From positions 13,330,001-13,394,000 of the forward strand of contig OZ316893.1 in NCBI GenBank assembly GCA_973895155.1: a stretch of DNA of 64,000 nucleotides, written 5' to 3'. The position numbers and the translations under genes were made by a program. Under the pieces are notes generated by a model. It did not search any database. It was not told the origin of the DNA and saw only the letters and a program-made list of their open reading frames with translations. This document shows positions 33,988 through 44,944 of the stretch, piece after piece. Origin of the DNA: Marsupella aquatica (lineage: Eukaryota; Marchantiophyta). Numbering within the stretch: the first letter of the stretch is position 1; each line of letters begins with the position of its first letter.

Positions 33988-34408
33988 TGTTGGGTATTTA
34001 CTCTTACGTCTAGGTTAGGTATGACGTGGTTGGTACAACAACGTGGGTTGGTACAACTACGTGGTTAGGTACAACTACGTGATTAGGTACAACTATGTGG
34101 TTAGGTACAACTACGTGATTAGGTACAACTATGTGGTTAGGTACAACTAAGTTGCACACTATATCATAAGAGGCATGTGTGCTTGGAGAGGTAGAACCAA
34201 GGCTCATTGTTATGGAGCCACTTGAGAGATAGGGAGAGCTTACACTGTGGAGACTCGGTATAGCCGACGGGCTTAGAGTTCAGTAAAGCTCTCTTGTGTG
34301 TTCCCGTGGATGTAGCCTCAAGGAGGTGAACCACGTATCTCTTGTGTCGACTATTGTGCGTTGGATGGTTCATGGGCTTGCCGTTGCGATCGTCGTCTAT
34401 GCTCAACA
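33988..34408 (+). repeat. 5' LTR, copia copy 2
   Basis: 421 bp, TGTTG to CAACA. The U3 array has two fewer 18-bp units than copy 1. Confidence 0.95.
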
Positions 34409-34410
34409 AT

Positions 34411-34422
34411 TGGTATCAGAGC
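34411..34422 (+). other. Primer binding site, copia copy 2
   Basis: TGGTATCAGAGC, as in copy 1, starting three bases past the LTR. Confidence 0.95.
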
Positions 34423-35114
34423 ATGCTTGGGAGGTGACGTGTGTTCGTGACGGGATTTCATGACGGTTTTTCCAGCGTTGAGTGTTGGTGGATTTTCCAG
34501 AGTTCCATCGCATGGAACTTGGAGTTTATGGGCTCAACGGATAGATCAGGGCAAGAGCTTTCTAACGGTGTGAAGAAATCATTGAACGGAGCTCGTGGTG
34601 CAAAGAGATCTAAGTTTTCGTCGTTCTGGATTTTGTGAAGAAAGTTGGCAATCGACTCGGAGGGAGAAGCGTCAAGTGTTTTGACTCAACGGAGAGATTG
34701 AGGCAAGACGATTGTTTTTGAGTCCGGGATTGGCTCTTTGATGCAAAGAGGAAGGCTAAGCAAAATCAATTACCTTGTTGGACTTGGTGACGGCACCAAG
34801 TGCAATTGATCAACATTCGTTGTTGACAAGTGAGGTCGTAGCCATTGAAGTTGGCAATGCAGCGCACCAATCACATCGCAATTCCGACAACGGGTTGTAC
34901 TTGGTATTTCGGTTATTCCCTGAGGTGGTCAAAACGGGGGAGTTTCCCAAGGTTTTACCCACCTCGACCGAAATTTGAATAACTTTTCCGTCAAATTTCG
35001 ATTTTGATTTTGGTTTTCAGTATTGGACTCCTAGCTTTGTGGGCTACGCGGCGGTGTTGAGTTTCGAGTTTTTTGAGAAGTTGTGAAAAACAACATTTTT
35101 TGTGACTTTCTCAT

Positions 35115-36149
35115 ATGAGTGATTCGGAGGAGTTTTTCGAAGACGTGGAACTTGAAGCACGAGGATCACCGCGGAGGTTTCAGGGGCAGAGAGAGGAGCA
35201 GGAGGAAGAGCACGTGACACCGATACCATCACCGGTGCGGCGTGTGGTGGAGGAAGCAGTACTACTACCGGAGCTCACGGTAAAGAAGAAGATGGGGACT
35301 TTCAAGCTTGGGGGACCCAAGTATGAAGTGACAAAGTATGATGGGCGCTCTGACTACTTGCTATGGGAGAAGCAGGTGAAGGGAGTGCTTTATGCGTCAG
35401 GGATGGGCCAACTGCTGAGCCCTCGTGAAGACGATGTTGATGAGAAACAATGGGACCGCATGCAGGAGCAGGGAGTGTGGTGTGTTACACTCTATCTCAT
35501 GCCTCCCATCATCAAGCAGTTAGGTGCACATAAGGATTGCATGTCCTTGTTTGCGGAATTGCAGAGCAAGTATCACCGCAAGGAGTTGTCGAACCGGCTC
35601 TACACTTCCTACAAACTGATGAGTTTCAGGATGAAGGAATCTGGTACGAAGTTGCAAGACCATGTGGATGCTTTCAACGACATGGTCGTTGACTTGGAAA
35701 ACCTTGGGGAGACTTTGAATGATGAGACGAAGGCTCTGCAGCTTCTTAGTTCATTGCCTCCATCTTACCAGTCCCTATCACGAGTGTTGTTGCATCGTGA
35801 TAGGGATACCATTTCATACAATGACGTGGTAAGTTCTCTGCTTAGTGATGATCTTCAGCAGAAGATGCACATCACGTCACAGCCTTCATCATCTGGTGCT
35901 GCCCTCAATGTTAACCGTGGGAGGAGTATGCAGCGACCAACTGGGGACCGTAGAACCCAGTTTAGATCTAAATCCAGATCTAAGTCCAAGGGTAAATCCC
36001 CTCAGAGGAGGCAGGTGACATGTTGGAAGTGCAACCAAGTTGGACACTTCAAGCGAGACTGTAAGGGAAAGGCAACGGAAACTTCATCGGCAAATGTGGC
36101 TAGGGCTGATGGAGAAGCTGATTTACTCAATGATGAGTATGTTTTATGA
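35115..36149 (+). CDS. gag: Copia Gag polyprotein, copy 2
   Basis: 344 codons, ATG to UGA, with the same domains as copy 1: acidic N-terminus, copia Gag domain, basic tract and CCHC knuckle CWKCNQVGHFKRDC at residues 303-316. The UGA at 36147-36149 is again the only stop between gag and pol, and the same 45-nt GT...AG segment spans 36137-36181. It differs by Arg for Trp near residue 20 and Thr for Ala after the knuckle. Confidence 0.93.
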   Translation: MSDSEEFFEDVELEARGSPRRFQGQREEQEEEHVTPIPSPVRRVVEEAVLLPELTVKKKMGTFKLGGPKYEVTKYDGRSDYLLWEKQVKGVLYASGMGQLLSPREDDVDEKQWDRMQEQGVWCVTLYLMPPIIKQLGAHKDCMSLFAELQSKYHRKELSNRLYTSYKLMSFRMKESGTKLQDHVDAFNDMVVDLENLGETLNDETKALQLLSSLPPSYQSLSRVLLHRDRDTISYNDVVSSLLSDDLQQKMHITSQPSSSGAALNVNRGRSMQRPTGDRRTQFRSKSRSKSKGKSPQRRQVTCWKCNQVGHFKRDCKGKATETSSANVARADGEADLLNDEYVL

Positions 36150-39100
36150 AGCCGGGGGTATGCCCTGTGCACGTCATCTAGGAGAGCAGATGATGTGTGG
36201 ATTCTTGATTGTGCTTGCTCTTTTCATATTTGTTACATTCGTGAGTTTTTCAGTTCTTACTCTGTTTCAAACGGTTCAGTTCTGATGGGAAATGATCACT
36301 CCTGTCAAATTGAGGGAATTGGGTCTGTGAAGATTCAAATGTTTGATGGCGCTGTGCGCACAGTGTCCGGAGTCAGGTATGTACCTGGCATGCGTAAGAA
36401 TCTGATTTCACTCGGTGTGTTGGATTCAAATGGTCATCAATGGAGCGTTATTGATGGTGAACTTCAAGTCAGGTCGGGAGAGACAGTGATTTTGAAGGGG
36501 AGTAGACAAAAGAATTTGTATGTGTTACAGGGCAATACTGTATGTGGAGAGGCCAATGTAACCAAGTCTCACGAGGAGATGACTCAACTGTGGCATTCAC
36601 GGCTAGGCCACATGAGTGAGAAGGGTTTGGCTATCTTACGGAAGAATGGACTCATTTCTGATTTGCAATCTTGTAAATTAGAGTTTTGTGAGCATTGCAT
36701 TCTTGGAAAGCAGCATCGTCGTGCTTTTGGTGTTGGAACTCATCGTTCCAAAGCGGTTCTTGAGTACTTACATAGTGACGTGTGGGGTCCATCCCCGACT
36801 CCCTCACACTCTGGAAAGTTGTACTATGTATCATTTATTGATGATTACTCAAGATTTGTGTGGATTTATTTCATGACGCATAAGTCTGATGTCTTGTCCA
36901 TTTTTAAGAAGTGGAAGGCCCAGGTGGAGAATCAGACTGGAAACACGATCAAGTGTTTGGATACAAGGGTGAAGAGTCTGAGGTCAGACAACGGCGGGGA
37001 GTACACTTCAATGGAATTTGAAGAGCACTGTTCAGAACAGGGGATAACTCGCCATCTCACCACAGTTTATACTCCGCAGCAGAATGGTGTCGCTGAGAGG
37101 CTCAATCGGACACTGTTGGAGCGGTCACGGAGTATGTTGAGCCAATCAGGTTTACCACAAGAATTTTGGGCAGAAGCTGTCAATACCGCAGCTTATTTGG
37201 TAAATCTTTCTCCTTCTAGTGCTATCAATTTCAAAACGCCGTTTGAGATGCGCTATAAGCGGCAAGCAGACTATCATGGCTTGGTAATTTTTGGAAGTGA
37301 TGCATATGCTCTCACACCAAAGCAGAATAGGACCAAGTTGGATCCTACCTCCAGGAAATGTGTTTTTCTTGGGTACCAGAGTGGTGTGAAAGCCTATAGG
37401 CTATGGGATCCTATTGCCTGTAAGCTCGTTGTCAGTAGGGATGTTTCCTTCAATGAATCCAGATTATTGAAGGAGGGGGAGAATACTCAGGTCTCCCGTA
37501 CTGACAAAGGAAAATCTCCTATCCCGGATCTCGTTGAGGGGGAGATTGGTTATGAGGTGCATGACCGGAGAGAAGGAGTTGCTCCAATTATGGAGCTGGT
37601 TCCTATGCCAGAGGAACCAGAGGAACCAGAGGAGTTTGTTGATGCTGGTGAGCAACAAGTGGATGCTGTTGAGCTTCAAATTGTACCAGCACACGCAGAT
37701 CAACCGGAGTCATCGGCTAGAAGAACATCTGGTCGCACTGTACGCGCTCCATCAAGGTATGGACAGTGGGTTGATTCATCTCAACTGCAAGAGGATGATT
37801 TTACAGCTGATGATGAGGGTGATGCGTTAATTTTGGAAGAAGGAGAACCTTCTTCATTTCATGAGGCAAGTGCTTCAAAAGAGAAGCAGAAGTGGACTGC
37901 AGCAATGCAAACGGAGATGCAGTCACTAAAGGACAACAAAACTTGGGAGCTTGTTAAGCTGCCTAAGGGTCAGCAAGTGGTGGACAGCAAGTGGATTTAC
38001 AAGCTGAAGGATAATTCCATAGGAGGTGGATCGAAGGTCTACAAGGCTAGATTGGTAGCAAAGGGATTCACACAAGAGAAAGGTGTGGATTACAATGAGG
38101 TCTTCTCACCAGTTGCTAAGTACTCTACAATACGACTATTGTGTGTACTTGTTGTAATGTTTGGTCTGCTCCTAGATCAGATGGATGTTGTCACAGCTTT
38201 CCTCTATGGCACATTGGAAGAGGTGATCTTCATGAGACAACCGCTAGGTTTTGTGAAGAGAGGACAGGAGGAATTGGTTTGCAGATTGTTGAAATCCTTG
38301 TATGGGTTGAAGCAGTCACCAAGACAGTGGAACAAGCGGTTTGACGATTGGATTCGGTCACAAGGTTTTCACAGAAGTGTATTTGACCCTTGTGTGTATT
38401 TGAAACCGGTGAAGAATGTTGTCTTTGGGTTCATTATTTTAGTACTTTATGTGGATGACATGCTAATTGCAGCCAATGATAGGTCTGAGATTGTTAAGCT
38501 CAAGGCACTGCTTAGTGCAGAGTTTAAGATGAAGGACTTAGGGCCAGCTAAGAGGATTTTGGGTATGGAGATCACTAGGGACTTGGAGGCTGGCAAGCTA
38601 TGGTTGACGCAGAGCAGTTATGCGAGGAAGGTAATTGCAAGGTTCAACATGGAGAATAGCAAGCCAGTAAGTACCCCGTTGGCTCCACACTTCAAGTTAT
38701 CATCAGCGTTCTGTCCTACGGATGACACAGAGAAGGGGTTGATGTCAAAGGTTCCATATGACAAGGCAGTGGGGAGTCTCATGTATTTGATGACTTGCAC
38801 TAGACCTGATCTTGCCATGGCTATGGGCAAGGTGAGCAGGTACATGTCGAATCCAGGGAAGGTACACTGGGAAGCAGTGAAGTGGATTATCAGGTACTTG
38901 AAGGGTACTGTGGATCATGGTCTTTTATTTGATGCGAATGCAAAGAATGCTAGATCATTGATTGGCTATGTAGATTCTGACTATGGACAAGATTTGGACC
39001 GAAGGAGATCAACAACAGGATACGTGTTCACACTTGGCGGTGGATGCATAAGTTGGAGGTCTACTTTGCAGAAGTGTATTGCTCAGTCTACTACAGAAGC

Positions 39101-39431
39101 GGAGTATGTTGCAGCTGCGGAAGCAGCAAAGGAAGCGATTTGGTTGGATAGACTTATCACTGAAATGGGATTGCCACAGGGGAATGTGAAGCTCCATTGT
39201 GATAGTCAAAGTGCGCTCCACCTTGCTGTGAACCAGGTGATGGACAGCAGAGTGAAGCACATTGACGTCAGGTACCATTTTATCAGGCAGGCTGTGTCTG
39301 ATAATTTGTTTGAGCTAGTCAAGATTGATGGTAAACTCAACCCGGCTGACGCATTTACCAAAGTGATTCCTTTGGAGAGTTTCTCTAGACACCGTGACGT
39401 ATTGCAGGTTTTGCAATTGCATCACAAGTAG
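36150..39431 (+). CDS. pol: Copia Pol polyprotein, copy 2 (PR-IN-RT-RNH)
   Basis: It is open for 1,093 codons after the gag UGA, three longer than copy 1 because of one extra Glu-Glu-Pro near 37615. Protease WILDCACSFH, integrase HSDVWGP, RSDNGGE and NGVAERLN (D,D35E), reverse transcriptase and RNase H motifs are all intact. Motif A reads QMDVVTAFLYG, the usual form, unlike the Ile variant in copy 1. About eleven residues differ between the copies, and copy 2 more often has the residue common in copia elements. It is therefore the more likely competent copy, by inference. Confidence 0.94.
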   Translation, partial: SRGYALCTSSRRADDVWILDCACSFHICYIREFFSSYSVSNGSVLMGNDHSCQIEGIGSVKIQMFDGAVRTVSGVRYVPGMRKNLISLGVLDSNGHQWSVIDGELQVRSGETVILKGSRQKNLYVLQGNTVCGEANVTKSHEEMTQLWHSRLGHMSEKGLAILRKNGLISDLQSCKLEFCEHCILGKQHRRAFGVGTHRSKAVLEYLHSDVWGPSPTPSHSGKLYYVSFIDDYSRFVWIYFMTHKSDVLSIFKKWKAQVENQTGNTIKCLDTRVKSLRSDNGGEYTSMEFEEHCSEQGITRHLTTVYTPQQNGVAERLNRTLLERSRSMLSQSGLPQEFWAEAVNTAAYLVNLSPSSAINFKTPFEMRYKRQADYHGLVIFGSDAYALTPKQNRTKLDPTSRKCVFLGYQSGVKAYRLWDPIACKLVVSRDVSFNESRLLKEGENTQVSRTDKGKSPIPDLVEGEIGYEVHDRREGVAPIMELVPMPEEPEEPEEFVDAGEQQVDAVELQIVPAHADQPESSARRTSGRTVRAPSRYGQWVDSSQLQEDDFTADDEGDALILEEGEPSSFHEASASKEKQKWTAAMQTEMQSLKDNKTWELVKLPKGQQVVDSKWIYKLKDNSIGGGSKVYKARLVAKGFTQEKGVDYNEVFSPVAKYSTIRLLCVLVVMFGLLLDQMDVVTAFLYGTLEEVIFMRQPLGFVKRGQEELVCRLLKSLYGLKQSPRQWNKRFDDWIRSQGFHRSVFDPCVYLKPVKNVVFGFIILVLYVDDMLIAANDRSEIVKLKALLSAEFKMKDLGPAKRILGMEITRDLEAGKLWLTQSSYARKVIARFNMENSKPVSTPLAPHFKLSSAFCPTDDTEKGLMSKVPYDKAVGSLMYLMTCTRPDLAMAMGKVSRYMSNPGKVHWEAVKWIIRYLKGTVDHGLLFDANAKNARSLIGYVDSDYGQDLDRRRSTTGYVFTLGGGCISWRSTLQKCIAQSTTEAEYVAAAEAAKEAIWLDRLITEMGLPQGNVKLHCDSQSALHLAVNQVMDSRVKHIDVRYHFIRQAVSDNLFELVKIDGKLNPADAFTKVIPLESFSRHRDVLQVLQLHHK

Positions 39432-39610
39432 AGTTTTCTTAAACATTCATTGTAATTACTGATATATGCTCTTCCTCATTCCTATGTATTAGGCTACGGC
39501 TTAGTTCTGGTTTGCTCTAGTTAGAGAGGGAAACCGGTTTGGTTTCTGTCCAGAACTTCCCGCTGAGGGATCATATACATTGGCAGTATTACTCTCCCCT
39601 AGACCAGAGT

Positions 39611-39622
39611 CAAGGGGAAGAT
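39611..39622 (+). other. Polypurine tract, copia copy 2
   Basis: CAAGGGGAAGAT directly before the 3' LTR. Confidence 0.88.
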
Positions 39623-40043
39623 TGTTGGGTATTTACTCTTACGTCTAGGTTAGGTATGACGTGGTTGGTACAACAACGTGGGTTGGTACAACTACGTGGT
39701 TAGGTACAACTACGTGATTAGGTACAACTATGTGGTTAGGTACAACTACGTGATTAGGTACAACTATGTGGTTAGGTACAACTAAGTTGCACACTATATC
39801 ATAAGAGGCATGTGTGCTTGGAGAGGTAGAACCAAGGCTCATTGTTATGGAGCCACTTGAGAGATAGGGAGAGCTTACACTGTGGAGACTCGGTATAGCC
39901 GACGGGCTTAGAGTTCAGTAAAGCTCTCTTGTGTGTTCCCGTGGATGTAGCCTCAAGGAGGTGAACCACGTATCTCTTGTGTCGACTATTGTGCGTTGGA
40001 TGGTTCATGGGCTTGCCGTTGCGATCGTCGTCTATGCTCAACA
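39623..40043 (+). repeat. 3' LTR, copia copy 2
   Basis: 421 bp, matching its 5' LTR by eye, followed by the TTTTG target duplication. Confidence 0.95.
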
Positions 40044-40048
40044 TTTTG

Positions 40049-41140
40049 AAGGACTTACATGTAGCTGACCTAAGTCATTATAAGAAAAACATGAGAGGCC
40101 CACCATTTTTGAAAAGGGATTCACAATAGTCTAGAAGCTAAACAAGTGTCTACTACAAAAATGAAGTGCGTGGATATTAGTCAGGCCAACACTTTATAAA
40201 AGGAATAAGTAGTGAGAAGGACACTTAGTAGAGGAGTAAGCAGCAAGGACGACACTTGTAAAGGAAAAAGTATTGTTACACAAGTGCCAAGTCACCCAAA
40301 ACTAATTTATTTTGCAAGATTACTAAAAAATTCATCCAAACTCTAAAGGAGATTGATTAATTCTTCTTCTGAACATGATAATCTATTTGAGCCTAAAACA
40401 CTACAAGACCAACTATTTCTCTTTCTTGTCCAATCCTCACACTTTTTAGGTATATTAACTAATATTTATTCCTCACTTATCTACACTCTTTGTTGTAATG
40501 AGTGTTATGCAAGAACTAGTGTCACTGCAAAATTAATCCGTGAACCCCCATGTTCATCCAAAGAATGTGTATGTGTGTGATGAAGTGAAATCAATTTTCA
40601 GCAAGGTGGTAATCGATGGTTTTGAGTCTCCTGGTAGTCTTGGTTAAGATGATCTCTCTGGTTGATCACACAAAAAGTTGAATGTGGAGGAATTGAGTTT
40701 TTTTACGGTTTTCACTTACACATTGGAGAATTGTGTTTCTACCATTCATGATTGATTGTTTGTGAGTTATGTTGAGCATTACTGCCACAAGATAGACTAG
40801 AGGACTACACTCAACTGTTGGCAAAAGAGCGCTTGTTGTTTTGGTGGGAAGAACACACAAAATGGACGAGCCATCACTGCACATGAGGGCTTTGTAGTTT
40901 TTTTATTTGAAAAAGCTATGGTGTGAGGGGGAGACCAGTGATTGTTTCTTTGACATAGAGGCTGCATTTGGCATCAACCTGTGTTCAGAGTGAGCTTTGG
41001 TTGAAGATTGGAGGGATGCAAACAATTCACGTCGGGAAGCAAGCATTGCGGACAAGCGATGGCAACGTAATCAAAGAAATCAATTTGCAGCGGCTAAGTT
41101 TGTGACGGTGACAAGATTGTGACATCTCTTACTCAAGACA
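40049..41140. other. Non-coding stretch
   Basis: A+T-rich, no recognisable coding region or transposon end. CACTACAAGACC near 40400 loosely resembles a CACTA end but has no partner. Confidence 0.45.
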
Positions 41141-41144
41141 GGGT

Positions 41145-41640
41145 TTCCAATGAGTCTCAGATTGAGAAATTTTGTCAAGTTCCAAATGAGTTTGAATTTC
41201 TCTACCTTTCCAATGATTGTGACAATACCAAAATTTGATCACGAATTCATGAATTCTTTTAGCTTTCCAACATTGAGTCCGACATTGACAAATTTCATGT
41301 CAGATTTTGTCACGGTATTAAAGAGATCATGAGGTTTTCAATCTCTCTAGCTTTCTAACATGTGACATTGGGAATATTCGTCAAGAATTATAGAGATCAT
41401 GAGTATCTAAATATCTCTAGCTTTCCAATGAACCTAACATTGATAGATTTGGTCAAGTACTAAGGAGATGATGAGAGTCTAATTTTACTTTAGCTTTCCA
41501 ATGAGTGTGACATTGAGAGATTTTATCAAGACATTACTAAATGGTCATGAATTTCTAAATCTTGATCTTGAGCTTTCCAATGAATCAAACATTGACAGAT
41601 TTCATCAAGTACTAAGAAGGATTGATTATTTAGTTTTAGA
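41145..41640. repeat. Degenerate minisatellite, ~7 units of 55-90 bp
   Basis: Units start AGCTTTCCAATGA and continue TGACATTGAGAGATTTTGTC, AAGTACTAAGGAGATCATGA and TTTCTAAAT. Anchors TTTCCAA or TTTCTAA lie near 41147, 41208, 41264, 41351, 41422, 41496 and 41574. One isolated copy lies near 32308. Confidence 0.75.
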
Positions 41641-42394
41641 ATGTGGATCCAAAGGGTTTCTAACTATGTACATTTCTATAGATTGGTTTTTTCAAACTCG
41701 CAAACAATTAAAAAATACAAGCATTTTGATATAAAACACTGATATATCATTGACAAATATCAGACTGGTTACTTTATTTTACTAAATGACATCTCTTCCT
41801 TTGTATGCTGATTTTTTTTACGTTTAATACTTACGGCATGGCACCCCAAAAACGTTTCTTTTGCCACAAACATGAATGGATGTTTTTGTTACTGTCAAAA
41901 ATAAGATCTTTCCTGTTTGTGACTGGTTGTGCTGATGTGGCGCGAGATGTGGCGCAACGTTGTGACAAGGGATTTGCAAAGGACCTCTCATGGGGTCCGT
42001 AATTAGTAGTTTTCAGAATTTTACAGGGTCTACTCACAAATTAAGGCAAAGACTCTACTCACAAAATTTTCATGGTCTACTAACAAAGTTGTGTTTGTCA
42101 CGCTAATTTTGTGCTAACATTATTTCCGCACACATGAATTAGTGTTAACATGGTCTCAAGAGTGGGAAAATAGAGAAAAAACTATTTTGAAAAATACTTA
42201 TGAATTAGTGTTAGTTTGGACTCAAGATCATCCATTTTTTACTAGCAATCTAAACAAAAGTATAAAAAACTACTTTTAAAAATAGACAAAATTAGTTTAC
42301 TTGACTCACAATCACTTTTGCCAAAACAAGTGTTAGTAAAACTGCTTTTGTACCAATTAACATTAATTTAGCATAACACTAATTATGGGGGCAA

Positions 42395-42720
42395 TGTTGT
42401 GGGGAGACATCAGATCAAGAAAAACACCCCAAATATACACTTGCTCAATAGTTACGTGGTTCGTCTTAAGGTCGGCTACATCCATGGGAAGGTAAAGCTT
42501 TATTAACGGTTACGTGTCTACTCAAGCATCACCATAGCTCTCATCTCTTCAAGCTCTCATCTCTTGCTATATCCTGTGTGTTCTCTCTTGAGAACTCTCA
42601 GATTGTGTGTGTGTTCACACCATTTAGAACTTGAAGAGATAAGGCCTAATCTCTTCAACTAGGGTTAGAGCAAACCCTAGTTAACATACTGACCATAGTT
42701 CAACCCAAGCCGGAGTTAAC
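42395..42720 (-). repeat. Degenerate copia-type LTR fragment
   Basis: In the reverse complement it carries CCATGGATGTAGCCGAC, then GACGAACCACGTAAC (about 42450-42485), the same block found in the other LTRs here, and ends in CACAACA. No clear start, primer site or target duplication. A plus-strand TGGTATCAGAAG near 42803 resembles a Met-tRNA primer site but is in the opposite orientation. Confidence 0.5.
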
Positions 42721-42829
42721 CTCTACAAATGTAAATACAATAGTACTAAAACCTATTTATCACAATTTGAGTAAGATTGCTAAAAGTCGTAGCAACCCTA
42801 TCATGGTATCAGAAGTGAGGTATATGCTT

Positions 42830-43880
42830 GATGGGACCCTTGCCAAAACAAATTTATGTGACAGGCCCCTACTAAATGTTTTTTCCAAACTAGCCCCCCC
42901 ACAAAAATGTTGTTACCAACTAGGCCCCCTACATATGTTCCGTACACATGATCCTTATGTGGTGCATATAGCGTACATTTATGCTTGAAGACATAATGGA
43001 TGATGTCTTCACATGATTATAGAGTTTTAAAGTATCCACTACTAGAGGATAGTGGGTTCTTACAATATTTAGTCTAAACATTTAGTCTAGTTTTTGCAGG
43101 CTAGCAAAATTTTCCCATTATGATTGAGTCCATGGTGTCTTTGTTTCACACTTAGACAATTTTTGAAAGTTGCAACAAGGGAAAACAACAAAGAGTAAAA
43201 GATCCTTGGTTCCTTCCATACTTAGAAAAAATTGGGTCTAGATTGAGAAGACAATTTTTAAACATTGCAATAGGGACCAATGGACAAAAATAGATGATTC
43301 ATTCCATACTTAGACAAAAGAACAATGAGAAACGTCAAAACATCTCGCAAACCCTGTGCATAGGTTTAGTGAAACAACCTAAAGACAAAATTCAAACCTG
43401 AAGACATGAACCATATTGTTTTCACTTAGGAACTTGCAATTCAAGCGACGACAGCCATTCCTCTGTGGTTCCCCCAATGGTGTAGTTTGTCATTAAACAT
43501 GGTTTGACGTACTCTAAACTTTACAGTAGCACTTATTGGTGACAATATCAAGCCAAAACTCCTTATAGGAACTTTACAAGAACATCTAACACAAAAGTGT
43601 CAGGGGCAAAAAAAATTCCCAGGGAAAAGTGTCCAAGGGACAATGTTTACAACAAAAGTTTCAAAGGGCCCACCACCTAAAGTTGTTTTGGCAGGGATTC
43701 CATCAAACATATACCTCGGTAGACGTTGGTGCAAGATGGGGCCTAATATCATTCACCACGATTGACAATATCGATGCATATTAATGTCAAAATCCGTACG
43801 ACTTGTGATATGGCTGCCCGTAGCCCGCGGCCATTGCCCGACACTAGAACGAATATAATTACAATTAAAAAGAGCCTTAC
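42830..43880. other. Non-coding stretch
   Basis: Nothing recognised. Confidence 0.4.
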
Positions 43881-43897
43881 CAGCTGTGCAGCAAAAG

Positions 43898-44032
43898 TTG
43901 TGTGAGTGGTAGTCAAGCAGACTTGGGCCCAACAGGGCAGGGGTTCGAATCCTGCCTGACACAGTTCTCTTTTGTAACAAACCCCACCCAAAAGTGCGGT
44001 TCATTCATCAACTTTGACACTTAGAAAAAAAT
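43898..44032 (+). mobile_element. tRNA-derived SINE, family B
   Basis: The head is strongly tRNA-like: GAGTGGTAGTCAAGCAG (box-A-like), a T-arm GCAGG-GGTTCGAAT-CCTGC with a perfect box B GGTTCGAATCC at 43942-43952, and near-pairing TGTGTGAG/CTGACACA ends. The tail ACAAACCCCACCCAAAAGTG ... CACTTAG ends in an A run. The D-arm is too short for a working tRNA (head ~67 nt), so a SINE is the better call. Confidence 0.65.
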
Positions 44033-44034
44033 TA

Positions 44035-44940
44035 TGTCCACATTCTTTCACGGGCAGCCAACGGGGATGGTCGCGGGCAGGGAGGGTGCGAGGCTCATTA
44101 ACGAGCCTCGATATTGTCGTTCGCGCTGAATCTAATATCCCATGATGCAATAAATACAATTCCAAGGATTATTCTATGCTTAGATTTTGTCCTATAATAT
44201 TTATAAAGCGCCTGGTCTCATTCTATGAGCAGTACAGTATGTCATGGCTTAACCGACCATTTCTTCTTCAAAAAAATAGTCTAAATGGACCTTGGGACAC
44301 TCAGAGAAGGTGCAACACACAAGCAATCTCTCAATTTTTTGTCCTCTCCTTCTTGTAAAGCCGGCTATTAAAGTCCCCTTAATGAAGCCCCCTCAATAGG
44401 TAACCCTGCCGGTAATCACACATCAAAATGTGGTTGCATTCATTGATTGAAAGAAAAAAAGTAGGATTATCACGGTATGCAGAGATGCCCTACATAGTAT
44501 ATATCATATTTTGATGTGCAGTTATTGACAATAGGTAAGTGTAGTGCACGTCTATCAAACAATGACAAAGTTAGAACAAACGTGTTCTTCTTATTGAAGA
44601 GAATTTGTAACCACCCCCTTAATTGGTTTACTTTAGTGCATGTCTAGCAATGAATGCCTAAAAGTAAGAACACATGTGTTCTTATTATTAAAAGGAAAAT
44701 GTAACCAATCCAAATTAAAAAAGGAACTGACGAATACTTTTATAGTGGTGGAATCTAACGAAGTTTTGCCACTAAAAAAGCTGTACTACTTTCTCACTTT
44801 TCGAGGCTCCTCATTTTTTGTCACAATCAATTTCGTCTGCAAGCACACATGTGTTTGTCATTCTTCATCATTTTACAATTGAATGCAACTGGAAGATCAC
44901 AGTCGACTCTCTCTAACACGCACATGGTATAAATGCAAAA
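44035..44940. other. Non-coding stretch
   Basis: Includes a short palindromic GAGGCTCATTAACGAGCCTC (44089-44108). Otherwise nothing is recognised. Confidence 0.45.
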
Positions 44941-44944
44941 CCTG

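Larger units (their letters stand above)
33988..40043 (+). mobile_element. Complete Ty1/copia retrotransposon, copy 2 (6,056 bp)
   Basis: Same family and orientation as the element at 5521. The LTRs are 421 bp each, alike to each other by eye, and lack one 36-bp double unit of the U3 array. It is flanked by TTTTG at 33983-33987 and 40044-40048. Internally it differs from copy 1 by roughly twenty base changes and one 9-bp insertion (an extra EEP repeat in pol). Both LTRs carry markers (GGGAGAGCTT, GTGGATGTAG) absent from copy 1, so the two copies descend from slightly different parents. Confidence 0.97.

Noticed and set aside
40400-40412. Second CACTA terminus (CACTACAAGACC)
   Set aside because: The match is short and has no subterminal repeats or partner end.
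42803-42814. Primer binding site of a plus-strand retrotransposon (TGGTATCAGAAG)
   Set aside because: The neighbouring LTR fragment is on the opposite strand and no gag or pol follows, so the 10-base match may be chance or a relic.
43898-43964. Functional tRNA gene
   Set aside because: Box B and the T-arm are good, but the D-arm is shortened, the ends pair imperfectly, and it is followed by a SINE-like tail shared with another locus.
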